DNA from: Bacillus sp. ISL-18
GTDB taxonomy: Bacteria > Bacillota > Bacilli > Bacillales > Cytobacillaceae
Reading direction: 5' to 3'
Assembly: GCF_018613415.1 (NCBI RefSeq)
Contig: NZ_JAGGQG010000010.1
Span: forward strand, 35,888 to 99,887
Length of the DNA stretch: 64,000 nucleotides
This document shows positions 16,744 through 25,616 of this stretch, in pieces. Position 1 is the first letter of the stretch, and every line of letters starts with the position of its first letter. Made by a program: the position numbers and the translations under genes. Under the pieces are notes generated by a model that had not been told where the DNA came from, made no database searches, and saw only the letters and a program-made list of their open reading frames with translations.

Positions 16744-17478
16744 TTATTGCACCTCGATTATTTTGGCGAATTCCTTAAGGCTAGTAGAATATGTAACATA
16801 GGTCCGTGGCAGCAAGTATCGTTCCTTTTTTGTACTTGAAGAAGTATATGGGCCAGGGGTGGTTGTCAGTCCAAACCTGTAATACTTTTCCGTTTCACTT
16901 ACCACTCGCTTATTGGTGTTTCCGTATGGGTACGCGAGTGCAATTACCTTTTTTCCAGTGATTTTCTCAATCTTCTCTCGCGAATCTTTTAATTCATACG
17001 TGAGCTTCTCAGATTTCGTTAGATCAGGATGGGTAGCTGTATGGGACTGAATTGAGATTAAACCTGAATCTGTTATGCGCTTTATCTCTTGGTCTGATAG
17101 ACGATTAGGCATGCCAATAAAATCAGAAATGACAAAAATGGTCCCTCTCGGCTTAAACTCCCTTGTTTGAAGCTTTTGAAAAATGGTCAACACATTTAAA
17201 TTATTTTTATAGCCATCATCAAAGGTGAGAAAAATCGGTTTTTTTACATTCACTGCATCAAGCCATTGTTCAAATGTTAATAACGTAAAACCATGATCTC
17301 GCAGGTAAATCATTTGTGCTTCAAAGTTTTCTGGCGTGACATAAAGTTCCTTGGACCCAGTACCTGAATATTCAGCAATAGAGTGATATATGAGAATCGG
17401 TATTTTTTGAGCAGCAGTTCCCTTGCCTGGTAAAGCCAAAACGGCAATGATTAATAATAGGATAAAAGGTATTTTCAT
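16744..17478 (-). CDS. Secreted polysaccharide deacetylase (NodB domain)
   Basis: A 244-residue exported carbohydrate esterase family 4 protein. A signal peptide (MKIPFILLLIIAVLALPGKGTAA) precedes the NodB homology domain. Its metal and catalytic motifs are LTFDDGYKNN (motif 1, near residue 97) and SHTATHPDL (motif 2), with the later AYPYGNTN matching motif 3. Such enzymes deacetylate peptidoglycan, chitin oligomers or similar wall polymers. The substrate is not resolved here. GGAGGGTC precedes the start. Confidence 0.88.
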   Translation of the reverse strand: MKIPFILLLIIAVLALPGKGTAAQKIPILIYHSIAEYSGTGSKELYVTPENFEAQMIYLRDHGFTLLTFEQWLDAVNVKKPIFLTFDDGYKNNLNVLTIFQKLQTREFKPRGTIFVISDFIGMPNRLSDQEIKRITDSGLISIQSHTATHPDLTKSEKLTYELKDSREKIEKITGKKVIALAYPYGNTNKRVVSETEKYYRFGLTTTPGPYTSSSTKKERYLLPRTYVTYSTSLKEFAKIIEVQ

Positions 17479-17620
17479 TTAATGACCCTCCCTTCATTTC
17501 AGTTAAAAGATTCTAGATTACTGTTTCCTATTGTCTAATTTGTCATTCGGTCATTAAGAGATGATATCTCTCCACAAATAGTGGTAAACTATTCCTAACT
17601 TTTAAAAAAGGAGCACCATA

Positions 17621-18409
17621 ATGACAAAGTATAAGGTCCTATTCCTAGATATTGATGGTACACTCGTAACACCTGATAATAGAATTGAAGAATCAACAAA
17701 GGAAGCCGTTGCCCAGGTTCAGGCTAAAGGGATAGAAGTATTTCTTGCCACTGGAAGGCCACTCCACGAAATCGATGATTTAGCCTCACAATTGAACATT
17801 CGCTCTTTTATTGGCTATAACGGGGCCAACGCAGTATATAAAGGGGAAGACATCTTTCAGGAACCGTTAGAACCAGCATTGATCAAGCGTTACCTAACAA
17901 TTGCAGAGGAACACAACCATGATGCGGTTCTCTATACAAATAAAGAAAATCTCTTCACTGATCTTCAAGAACCCTTTATCCAAAAATTTATTGAGGTGTT
18001 TCACTTCCATAAAAATGAACGCTATACCCCAGACCTCAAACCTGATATTTTGGGTATAACCTTGATAAATTTGAAAACAGAGGATGTTTCCCTTTATGAA
18101 AACGAGTCAGGCATTCATTTATCACAAGTGAATGTTGAAGGACTTAGGCATTGCTATGATGTGATTAGAGATAAGATTAATAAAGGATTTGGAATTCAAA
18201 CGTTATTAAACTACCTCAACATCCCAAAAGAAAGTTCGATTGCTTTTGGGGATGGGATGAACGATAAGGAAATGCTGCAAGCCGTTGGCGAAAGCTTTGC
18301 GATGGGTAACGGTCACCCAGATATTTTTCAATATGCCAAACATAGAACAACAGATGTTACGGACTCAGGGATCTATAATGGTTTGAAGAAGCTTGGAATT
18401 GTTGAATAA
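17621..18409 (+). CDS. HAD-superfamily phosphatase (Cof/IIB type)
   Basis: A 262-residue Cof-type haloacid-dehalogenase hydrolase. Motif I is FLDIDGTLV (nucleophilic Asp and acid/base Asp), motif II is LATGRP, and the motif III Lys region is followed by motif IV SSIAFGDGMNDKEML. The C2B cap lies between motifs II and III. These act on sugar phosphates, nucleotides or cofactors; substrate unknown. AAAAAGGAG lies upstream of ATG. Single gene with terminator. Confidence 0.9.
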   Translation: MTKYKVLFLDIDGTLVTPDNRIEESTKEAVAQVQAKGIEVFLATGRPLHEIDDLASQLNIRSFIGYNGANAVYKGEDIFQEPLEPALIKRYLTIAEEHNHDAVLYTNKENLFTDLQEPFIQKFIEVFHFHKNERYTPDLKPDILGITLINLKTEDVSLYENESGIHLSQVNVEGLRHCYDVIRDKINKGFGIQTLLNYLNIPKESSIAFGDGMNDKEMLQAVGESFAMGNGHPDIFQYAKHRTTDVTDSGIYNGLKKLGIVE

Positions 18410-18410
18410 A

Positions 18411-18456
18411 AAAAGAAATGCAGGTATTTCAATAGTGGAATACCTGCATTTCTTTT
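18411..18456 (+). terminator. Terminator of the HAD phosphatase gene
   Basis: AGAAATGCAGGTATT pairs perfectly with AATACCTGCATTTCT (15 bp), followed by TTTTT. Confidence 0.9.
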
Positions 18457-18614
18457 TTCTCTGCGCTTTTTATGGAAAAAATTGTTGTTATTTCGTGATT
18501 TCAGTCTTGTTTTGATAGCTTTTGTCAACCAGCAGGAAAAATGTATACCTGATGGTGAATAACTAGTTAATGGACAAAAAATTTCCTATATAAATAGAGA
18601 GAGGAATGGATTTT

Positions 18615-19586
18615 ATGAAGACCTATACCTTAAAAGAGGTTTCCAAAAAAATAAATGTATCTCCTGGGACATTACGAAAATGGGAACAAGACTTTGAAGA
18701 TTTACTTGATATCCCACGAACAAAACAAGGAGCCAGAATATATACGGATATAGAGATTGAATTGTTAGTAGAAATTAAACAGATGGCTGATAAAAAAGTG
18801 AGTAAAGACGCCATCCGTCAGGAAATGCAAAAAATCGAAGAGCCGGAGAAAGTCGAGAGTTCATCTATGCACCTAGATACTTTAGAAGTGTTTCCGGAAG
18901 ATAAGATTATCCCGGATCCAGAGGTCTTATCAGAAATGAATCTCGAAAAGACGAATACTTCCGAACCGCAAGTATCTTTAGAAATTGTCCCAGAAGAGGC
19001 CATTACTCCGGTGCCAATTGAGGAGAGTGCCATGAAAAATACCGAGCTGTTTTTTGACGCAATGGAGACGTATAAAAAAACGTTCTTAAGTGAAGTAAAG
19101 GACGAAATTCGCACTGTCGTTCGCAAAGAAGTTCTAGAAGAAGTAAAAAAGGAAATTTCAAAAGGTACTTTTGTAACTGTAAAAACAATCTCTGATTCCA
19201 TTTATAAATCCTCCGAAAATACAAAGGCTGAAATTCAAGTATTATCGGAGTCTATTGAAAAAGTATCAGATGAAACGACAGACTCCTTGAAACTCCTTGC
19301 AAATAAAGTCGCCAATGTTTCCATAGAAACCTCAGAAGAGATCTTTTCACTTTCAAAGCAGCTATCGGAAACTTCTGAAGAACTTTCCCATTATGTGGAT
19401 GTCACAAATAACGAAATCTCCAGTCTAGCTGAGGCTATTACAAAAGACCGTGAATTCCTTATCGAGGAGCGGAATCAATACCGACAAGAAGTTACCCAGA
19501 GAGAATTGGCCTTCCAACAAATGCTAACTAACTTCCGTGATGTTGCAGCCGCAAAAGAAAAGAAATGGTGGAAGTTTTGGTCTTAA
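18615..19586 (+). CDS. MerR-like HTH protein with DUF3967 C-terminus
   Basis: A 323-residue protein with an N-terminal MerR/RacA-type winged helix (YTLKEVSKKINVSPGTLRKWEQ, residues 2-70). An acidic linker and a long coiled-coil region (about 140-290) follow, and the end is EKKWWKFWS, the aromatic terminus typical of DUF3967. The RacA-like architecture suggests DNA binding plus multimerisation or polar anchoring, but no function is established. Start 18615 is preferred to 18606 because GAGAGGA would abut the earlier ATG. It lies 104 bp upstream of racA in the same direction. Confidence 0.8.
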   Translation: MKTYTLKEVSKKINVSPGTLRKWEQDFEDLLDIPRTKQGARIYTDIEIELLVEIKQMADKKVSKDAIRQEMQKIEEPEKVESSSMHLDTLEVFPEDKIIPDPEVLSEMNLEKTNTSEPQVSLEIVPEEAITPVPIEESAMKNTELFFDAMETYKKTFLSEVKDEIRTVVRKEVLEEVKKEISKGTFVTVKTISDSIYKSSENTKAEIQVLSESIEKVSDETTDSLKLLANKVANVSIETSEEIFSLSKQLSETSEELSHYVDVTNNEISSLAEAITKDREFLIEERNQYRQEVTQRELAFQQMLTNFRDVAAAKEKKWWKFWS

Positions 19587-19689
19587 GTATCTTGCAACTT
19601 TTGTTTAGGCCCATTCCTTTATTCTTATAGGATTTACTTTGTCCCGTCACTCTTGTCTGCAGTTTATTCTATCATTAGGAGGATTCGGC

Positions 19690-20214
19690 ATGAATACTAG
19701 TGAAGTAGCAAAGTTATTAGGGGTATCTTCAAGTACGATCCAGCGTTGGGTAAAGCAGCTCGAGCTGCCAATGGAAAAAAATGAACGAGGCCATTATCAT
19801 TTTAGCAGCAAAGATATTGAACAATTAAAAGAAATTCACGAAAAACTTCAAGCCGGAACACTTCTTCATGAGATTAGCCCAGTGGGGGAGAAAAAAAGCA
19901 TCCGAAAAGGGACTGTGAAGGCAAGTGAAAATGATCAAGCAATGGAAAAACTATTTGCGAAGGTCACGGAATTAGAGCTAAGTTTACACGCCAAAGCAGA
20001 TTCCGTTGCTTCCTATCAATTACTTCAGCATCGAAGAGAAATTGAGGAGTTGCAAGATCAGGTTAAAAATTTAACCCAACAAATGGAACATCTCCAAAGT
20101 AAGCTGAACGAATTAACCTCACCGTTACTTCCCGAAAAACCTTTGGTCTTTGACCAAACTAAAGCAAAACGAAAAAAGAAGAATTTTATGAGCAGTCTTT
20201 TAGGTTTTCTGTAA
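19690..20214 (+). CDS. racA: Chromosome-anchoring protein RacA
   Basis: A 174-residue protein. The N-terminal MerR-like HTH (MNTSEVAKLLGVSSSTIQRWVKQ) matches RacA, which binds centromere-like sites and tethers the chromosome origin to the cell pole during sporulation. A linker and a coiled coil follow (about residues 100-155, QHRREIEELQDQVKNL). It ends with basic KRKKKNFMSSLLGFL, a likely membrane or DivIVA-proximal tail. AGGAGGATTCGGC sets the start at 19690; the TTG at 19639 has no such site. The adjacent DUF3967 protein has the same domain order. Confidence 0.88.
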   Translation: MNTSEVAKLLGVSSSTIQRWVKQLELPMEKNERGHYHFSSKDIEQLKEIHEKLQAGTLLHEISPVGEKKSIRKGTVKASENDQAMEKLFAKVTELELSLHAKADSVASYQLLQHRREIEELQDQVKNLTQQMEHLQSKLNELTSPLLPEKPLVFDQTKAKRKKKNFMSSLLGFL

Positions 20215-20217
20215 AGC

Positions 20218-20250
20218 AAAAGTCGAACGTACTTTACGTTCGACTTTTTA
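20218..20250. terminator. Terminator of racA
   Basis: AAAGTCGAACGT-ACTTT-ACGTTCGACTTT, then TT; it sits between convergent genes. Confidence 0.85.
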
Positions 20251-20257
20251 TGTTCTC

Positions 20258-21253
20258 TTATCCAGTTTTAACTTTAAACTCGACCAATGGTCTTGTATAT
20301 TTCTTTATAAAGTAACTGCCAAGGAGTTGACAGATGAAAAACGACAAGAAGAAAAGGAGAATGTAATGTCCAGATAGAAACTCTAAAGTTTCATCCGGTA
20401 AAATGGCTTGGATTGATTTTATAATAAAGCCATGAAATAAATAGACATATAACGTTCTTTCACCAATTTTTGTAAGTTTGTATTGTGTTGAGGGAATTAA
20501 TGCAAAAAAACCAAAGACAACCAATAATGTCAGTGCATATTGAACCAATCGTACAAGACCATCCGACCATTTCATTCCCCCCATGTTTGCATAAGAGGTA
20601 TCCCCTAACAGCCAAGGTACTGCATCTTTTGGAAAGCCCATCCGGAAGAAAATCATTGTAGCAATAATGATCAGAATCCCAATTGGAAGTGAATACTTAG
20701 CCCGTACAACCCGTTTTAACTGATTAGCATTCAGTAAAAAGCCTAAAAGGAAATACGGGAAGAAGACAAAGGTTCTTGAAAGGCTTAAGAAACTTCCGGC
20801 ATCCTCTACATAACCAATTGCAATTCCTAAAATAATTGCCACTCCCAAACCGAACCACTTTAATTTGGCAAATCCATATAATAACAAATTCCAGAAGAAA
20901 AGGCTTAATAAAAACCATAATGACCAATGAGGATGGAGAAAATCAAAGGCCAATTTCTCTTCTTGGCCAATTAGATAATAATAAATGGAGTAAATCATCT
21001 GAAAGATTAAGTATGGAATTAAGATTTTCTTTACAGATTTTTTAAGATAGCCCTTCTTTCTATAGCCTTTTGCAAAATATCCAGAGATTAAGATAAAGGC
21101 AGGCATATGGAATAAAAATATCCCTGTATACAAAGTAAACAGTATTCCATCCTGTTCCTTAAGTGGACTAATGATATGTCCGAAAACAACAAGAAAGATC
21201 AAAATAAATTTGGCATTGTCGAAGAATTTACTCCTTTTTGAAGTTGCAGCCAT
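20258..21253 (-). CDS. Acyltransferase family 3 membrane protein
   Basis: A 331-residue polytopic protein with about ten membrane segments of the Acyl_transf_3 family, which O-acetylate extracellular or envelope glycans. The diagnostic N-terminus FFDNAKFILIFLVVFGHIISP carries the conserved His in the first helix. HMPAFILISGYFAKGYR is the second conserved block. No glycan-biosynthesis genes are adjacent, so the acceptor is unknown. Confidence 0.88.
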   Translation of the reverse strand: MAATSKRSKFFDNAKFILIFLVVFGHIISPLKEQDGILFTLYTGIFLFHMPAFILISGYFAKGYRKKGYLKKSVKKILIPYLIFQMIYSIYYYLIGQEEKLAFDFLHPHWSLWFLLSLFFWNLLLYGFAKLKWFGLGVAIILGIAIGYVEDAGSFLSLSRTFVFFPYFLLGFLLNANQLKRVVRAKYSLPIGILIIIATMIFFRMGFPKDAVPWLLGDTSYANMGGMKWSDGLVRLVQYALTLLVVFGFFALIPSTQYKLTKIGERTLYVYLFHGFIIKSIQAILPDETLEFLSGHYILLFFLSFFICQLLGSYFIKKYTRPLVEFKVKTG

Positions 21254-21540
21254 CTAATCACCTCAGTCGAGTTATCGTTCAAAAAGGTATAGTAATATGT
21301 TTATTTGTATTAATTGTAATCACAAGGGAAAACCCTTTTAGACAGTATGAAAATTGATGCTAGTTATCCTTATACCCAGAATATCATAAAAATATTACAG
21401 CCGTATGTATTTGATTTTACCAACTATTGCATAAGAATTACAATTTTAAAATAACGATACTATGTACCTACGATTAATTTACCAGGAAGTCCTTAAGAAA
21501 AGCTTAAATACAAAAGCGCTGGATGTGGACATTACAAAAA
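21254..21540. other. Intergenic region, no gene seen
   Basis: About 290 AT-rich bases between the acyltransferase start and the nrnB terminator. I see no open reading frame with a ribosome-binding site and no conserved RNA element. Confidence 0.5.
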
Positions 21541-21566
21541 AAAGAACTTAGGAGTCCTAAGCTCTT
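21541..21566 (-). terminator. Terminator overlapping the end of nrnB
   Basis: AAGAgCTTAGGA-CT-CCTAAGtTCTT on the minus strand, followed by TTTTTTTT. Its 5' arm overlaps the nrnB stop codon. Confidence 0.75.
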
Positions 21567-22815
21567 ACACATCCATAATATCGACAAAGTTATTACTAAT
21601 AATTTCATGAAAATCTTCCTTCAAGTCATCTATAGATAGATGAAGAAATGCAGACAACTGTTTTAAATATTCTTGGTCAAAGCGCAGCCATGAAGCATGA
21701 TTTCTTTTTAGAGAGCGCTCCGCTTCAGGGAAACTGGAATACGTCGGTGCTTCCCTTTCTCCTTTATGGACAATATAAAAATTCCCGTCGCCCGTTGGAA
21801 CAATATAAGAAATTTCTCCATTATGATTTTGGTAACTTGTCCCTATAGCAGATTCCTTTACATTAAATTCATTCCGGTCAGTGTCTGGCTTCAATGGGTT
21901 TAGGCCAAATACCTCGACTACAAACGTCTCAAAGGCCTCTTTTGACAAATCTGATCCAGATGCTTTTGGATGTCCCCCGCCACCAAATTTTTGGGCAAAC
22001 TGTGCAACATTTACTTCATCATGAATGGTCCGAAATCCCATTTTCTTACCCGAGACATTTAAAAGGACAATCATATCTAAATGTGGATAAATATTATTTA
22101 ACGCGTTTCCAAGCTCAGACAAATACTGCTCTGCATGGACGATTCCAATACAATACTCATTTACAAAGGTCTGGATGGTCTGCCTGCTTTTGGAGTGGAT
22201 ATATCGAGTAATCTTTTGTTCCTCAAGATCAAGAATCATATTTTCTGTTTCGGTTAACGAAAAGGATTCTTTATTTTCAGTCAGCCGCTTTAGCATTTCT
22301 TCTTCAAATCGTTCTCTGTTCAATATGTAAAATAAATCATTTAACCGCTTGGCTGTGACATTGTTATTTTCATCCCACTCCCAAGTATCATATTGACGGA
22401 CCAAATCAATAAATTCCTCTAACGCTTGATTTCTTTCCATTTTTTTATGCTCGATTAAGTAATCATAAAATAAAGAGGTTGCACAAGTCTTTTTACCATT
22501 ATCATATTCTGGAATCACTTTTCCCCATTTATATTCGTTAAAGTGCAAGGCGGTTACATGATGATCGATCATCTGAACAGGTTTCCCCTGCCGATACCGT
22601 TCTTCAAGCATTTTCTCGACTGACTCATTGACCGCTAAATCAGTAATATAAATTTCTTCCTGATGATTACCAGGATGTGTTATAACTGCTTCCACACGTT
22701 TATTTAAATTTCGATAAGAACAGTAATAAACATTTGCCTGATCACCGAAGGCGATTTTAGCAATCAGCCCGCAACCGAGACCGTCTAAGTCAATATCCGT
22801 AAAAAGTCTTACCAT
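21565..22815 (-). CDS. nrnB: Oligoribonuclease/nanoRNase NrnB (DHH family)
   Basis: A 416-residue DHH phosphoesterase that aligns along its length with B. subtilis NrnB, an enzyme that degrades short oligoribonucleotides 3' to 5'. Metal-binding motifs are FTDIDLDGLGCG (motif I), the ITDLAVNE region and MIDHHV (DHH motif). The DHHA1 substrate-binding motif GGGGHPKASG follows near residue 280. I favour ATG 22815 because MVRLF aligns with the family N-terminus; ATG 22827 is possible and the ribosome-binding site is weak for both. Confidence 0.88.
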   Translation of the reverse strand: MVRLFTDIDLDGLGCGLIAKIAFGDQANVYYCSYRNLNKRVEAVITHPGNHQEEIYITDLAVNESVEKMLEERYRQGKPVQMIDHHVTALHFNEYKWGKVIPEYDNGKKTCATSLFYDYLIEHKKMERNQALEEFIDLVRQYDTWEWDENNNVTAKRLNDLFYILNRERFEEEMLKRLTENKESFSLTETENMILDLEEQKITRYIHSKSRQTIQTFVNEYCIGIVHAEQYLSELGNALNNIYPHLDMIVLLNVSGKKMGFRTIHDEVNVAQFAQKFGGGGHPKASGSDLSKEAFETFVVEVFGLNPLKPDTDRNEFNVKESAIGTSYQNHNGEISYIVPTGDGNFYIVHKGEREAPTYSSFPEAERSLKRNHASWLRFDQEYLKQLSAFLHLSIDDLKEDFHEIISNNFVDIMDV

Positions 22816-23009
22816 ACAAGACACCATCCAATCTATTTTCCATAACGCTTAGTTTGTTTTCGATGAACGAATCCTATTCAGCATCCCTACATCCTCATAC
22901 ACGCTTTCTTTCTATCTGCTTAATATATCGCAAATGGTAAATAAAATCGATTATTTTTTTGAAATTAATCCTGTATGATCCTAATTCTTCATTATTAGGA
23001 TCAAAAATT

Positions 23010-23043
23010 AAAATCCAGCCATCAAGAATCGTGGCTGGATTTT
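23010..23043 (-). terminator. Terminator of the nitroreductase gene
   Basis: AAATCCAGCCA...TGGCTGGATTT, an 11-bp stem with T-rich flanks. Confidence 0.85.
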
Positions 23044-23046
23044 ACA

Positions 23047-23526
23047 TTACGGTAACCTTTTTATCTTATCAGCAATCGGTTTTCGTGGTTTTGGCTCTGG
23101 TATGATTTCCGGATAACCAATTCCTAGCACACCGATTACTTCATACCCATTAGGAACACCAAGTATTTCCTTATTTCGCTCTGTAGCACCAATGGATGAC
23201 CAAAATGTCCCCACACCTTCCGCCCAAGCGGCTAAGTTAAAATTTTGAATATAGCATGCAGTCGCTAATGCATTTTCGATCATTTCTATTTGTGATGTAC
23301 CATTCCTTGATAAAACAGCTATTACAGTAGGTGCATCGCCAAAGTTTGTTTTATGATTCAGTCTTTCTCTTGTTTCCTTCCCGATAAAAAAGATTTCCCA
23401 CGGCTCTGTCATGCGATGATTCGGAGCCATAGCAGCGGCTTCAAGCCACGCTAAAAGAGATTCTTCTTTTACTACATCAGGTTTAAACTTTTTAATATTT
23501 CTCCGATTTTTAATTACATCGATCAT
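23047..23526 (-). CDS. Nitroreductase family protein
   Basis: A compact 159-residue flavoprotein of the FMN-dependent nitroreductase superfamily. The N-terminus MIDVIKNRRNIKKFKPD holds the phosphate-binding R-R-x-x-K/R motif. MAPNHRMTEPWEIFFI is the second FMN contact block and ALATACYIQNF the dimer helix. The C-terminal IGVLGIGYPE is typical. The short length puts it among the YdjA/YfhC-like single-domain forms. Substrate unknown. Confidence 0.85.
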   Translation of the reverse strand: MIDVIKNRRNIKKFKPDVVKEESLLAWLEAAAMAPNHRMTEPWEIFFIGKETRERLNHKTNFGDAPTVIAVLSRNGTSQIEMIENALATACYIQNFNLAAWAEGVGTFWSSIGATERNKEILGVPNGYEVIGVLGIGYPEIIPEPKPRKPIADKIKRLP

Positions 23527-23593
23527 TTTGTCCTCATCACTCCACTTCTAACTTTTTTTAAAATTCTACTAAGATATACTCTTACCTCTTAAC

Positions 23594-24277
23594 TTAAATT
23601 CCTACCTTATAATAGCCTCTTTTAAAACCATAAAAACAAAACCATATTGCTTGCAGGAAGAAAAACAGCCCCCAAAATGATGCCGGAAGAAATCCGGTTA
23701 TTCGGGCAAGATTTGCCGCGTCCCCTGCCGCTTTTGGCTGTATTAAGCTAATAAACAAAATTTCATATGCACTTTGAACAGAATCCACTAATATGATGGC
23801 TGCAATTAATAGTAATACATGGTTTCTAATACGTTGGCTCCCTTTTATAAGTAATAAAAGAAAGGCAGCTGCGAAGGAGCAAAGCCAAAAGATCCCGTAT
23901 GGATTACGGACCCAAAATATGAGATTTAAAAAAATAAAGGCTAATAAAATATCAATTAACATGTTTTCCTTTTTTCTTCTTAACAGCCAAAAAGAAAGGA
24001 AAGCCATGAAAGATGCAAAGGTGTAGCCTGCAAGACTTGTGAAGAAACTGCCCATCCATGTTGATTGATTGCTAATCGTGGCCCCTTCAGAGTTCATAAA
24101 CAATGAAATGGTTTCTACCCTTCCTCCAAATAGAGCTATGATGGCATGACCCGTTTCATGTATCAGCGTATTAATTATTTTCACATAATTTCCTATGATC
24201 GGTACATGAATCAATATAACAGCAATCACGATGACAAGGAAAAATTTTGCACTGAATTTGTCCCGGACAAAACTCAA
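23594..24277 (-). CDS. M50-like membrane metallopeptidase
   Basis: A 227-residue membrane protein with about five to six membrane segments, resembling the M50B-like peptidase family. The zinc motif HETGHAIIALFGG lies near residue 40 just after the first helix, with the conserved FGGRVETI following, as in other members. Its partners and substrate are unknown, and whether it is an active protease is inferred only from HExxH. It lies alone, start preceded by AAGGAGAA. Confidence 0.78.
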   Translation of the reverse strand: MSFVRDKFSAKFFLVIVIAVILIHVPIIGNYVKIINTLIHETGHAIIALFGGRVETISLFMNSEGATISNQSTWMGSFFTSLAGYTFASFMAFLSFWLLRRKKENMLIDILLAFIFLNLIFWVRNPYGIFWLCSFAAAFLLLLIKGSQRIRNHVLLLIAAIILVDSVQSAYEILFISLIQPKAAGDAANLARITGFLPASFWGLFFFLQAIWFCFYGFKRGYYKVGI

Positions 24278-24491
24278 GTTAATTCTCCTTTTTTATCATA
24301 ATTTTTTTCTTATCTTTATTTTACAGTTTCCCTATATAATATTGCAAATATTCGCTCATATTACTTTGTTTCATTTATATTTTATCTGGGTATATCCTCA
24401 TTAGTTCATTCGTTGGGTCGACAACCAACAACTTCTATGTTACTATTAAGTTGTTACTATATTAACCTAATAAATTTGAGGGGGAATGAAA

Positions 24492-25616
24492 TTGATAGAA
24501 TTCAAAAACATTGTAAAGAAGTATCGAACCAAAACCATTATTAATCCATTTTCATTAAAAATTGATGCAGGTCAATTAGTTGTCTTTATTGGTCCAAGTG
24601 GCTGCGGAAAGACTACATTGCTAAAAATGATTAATAAACTAATTCAGCCAACATCCGGACAGATTTTTGTAAATGGAACTGATATTACCACGATGAATCC
24701 CATTGAACTCCGCCGTAACATTGGCTACGTTATTCAAAACACCGGGCTATTTCCACATATGTCTATAAAAGAAAATCTAGAATTAATACCGAAGCTTAAG
24801 GGGGAAGAGCCCGCTTCCATTGAAAAGAAGACCCATGAATTACTGGAATTAGTTGGCCTTGAGCCAAAGGAATATTTACATCGCTATCCAAAAGAATTAA
24901 GCGGCGGGCAGCAGCAAAGAATCGGTGTTGCGAGAGCCTTCTCTACTAACTCGGATATCATTCTCATGGATGAACCATTTAGCGCACTGGACCCCGTTAC
25001 AAGAAGCTCCCTTCAAGATGAATTGTTCCAAATGCAAAAAGAATTAAACAAAACGATTATCTTTGTTACCCATGATATGGATGAAGCAATCAAAATAGCT
25101 GACAAAATTTGTATTTTAAAAGAAGGGGATATACTTCAATATGATACACCGGAAAACATTCTAAAAAATCCTGCGAATCACTTTGTCGAAGACTTTATTG
25201 GCAAACGACGGGTGTGGAACAATCCAGAGTTATTATTGGCCGAAGATATCATGATTCAAAATCCTGTTAAAATCACGGCTATGCGAACTGTATTACAAGC
25301 TATTGAGATTATGAAAGATCATAAGGTAGATAGTTTAATGGTGACAGACAAACATAATGTCCTTAGAGGGCTCGTGACATTAAAAAGTATCCAATTACTG
25401 AATCGGAATTTATCGATTGAAACGGTCATGGAGCAGAAGGTTCTGTCGGTTGAACAGGACGCTAACTTAATCTCCGTGTTAGCCACGATGAACGAACATA
25501 AAATCGGATATCTGCCTGTGGTGAACAGTTCCAGCCAACTAACTGGCCTCATCACAAGAAGTAGTATTTTATCTGCGTTAAGCAGTCAATTAATTGATTT
25601 GGAGGTGGCATTTTAA
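24492..25616 (+). CDS. ABC importer ATPase with CBS domains (OpuCA/EgtV type)
   Basis: A 374-residue ATPase of the quaternary-amine family. Walker A is GPSGCGKTTLL, the signature LSGGQQQRIGVARA and Walker B IILMDEPFSALD. Two CBS domains occupy about 250-370 (EDIMIQNPVKITAM and ETVMEQKVLSVEQD). The TTG at 24492 (MIEFKNIVKKY) is preferred: GAGGGGG lies seven bases upstream, whereas the ATG at 24486 is only one base from it. The stop overlaps the permease start by one base. Neighbour and architecture fit osmoprotectant or ergothioneine importers. Confidence 0.85.
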   Translation: MIEFKNIVKKYRTKTIINPFSLKIDAGQLVVFIGPSGCGKTTLLKMINKLIQPTSGQIFVNGTDITTMNPIELRRNIGYVIQNTGLFPHMSIKENLELIPKLKGEEPASIEKKTHELLELVGLEPKEYLHRYPKELSGGQQQRIGVARAFSTNSDIILMDEPFSALDPVTRSSLQDELFQMQKELNKTIIFVTHDMDEAIKIADKICILKEGDILQYDTPENILKNPANHFVEDFIGKRRVWNNPELLLAEDIMIQNPVKITAMRTVLQAIEIMKDHKVDSLMVTDKHNVLRGLVTLKSIQLLNRNLSIETVMEQKVLSVEQDANLISVLATMNEHKIGYLPVVNSSSQLTGLITRSSILSALSSQLIDLEVAF

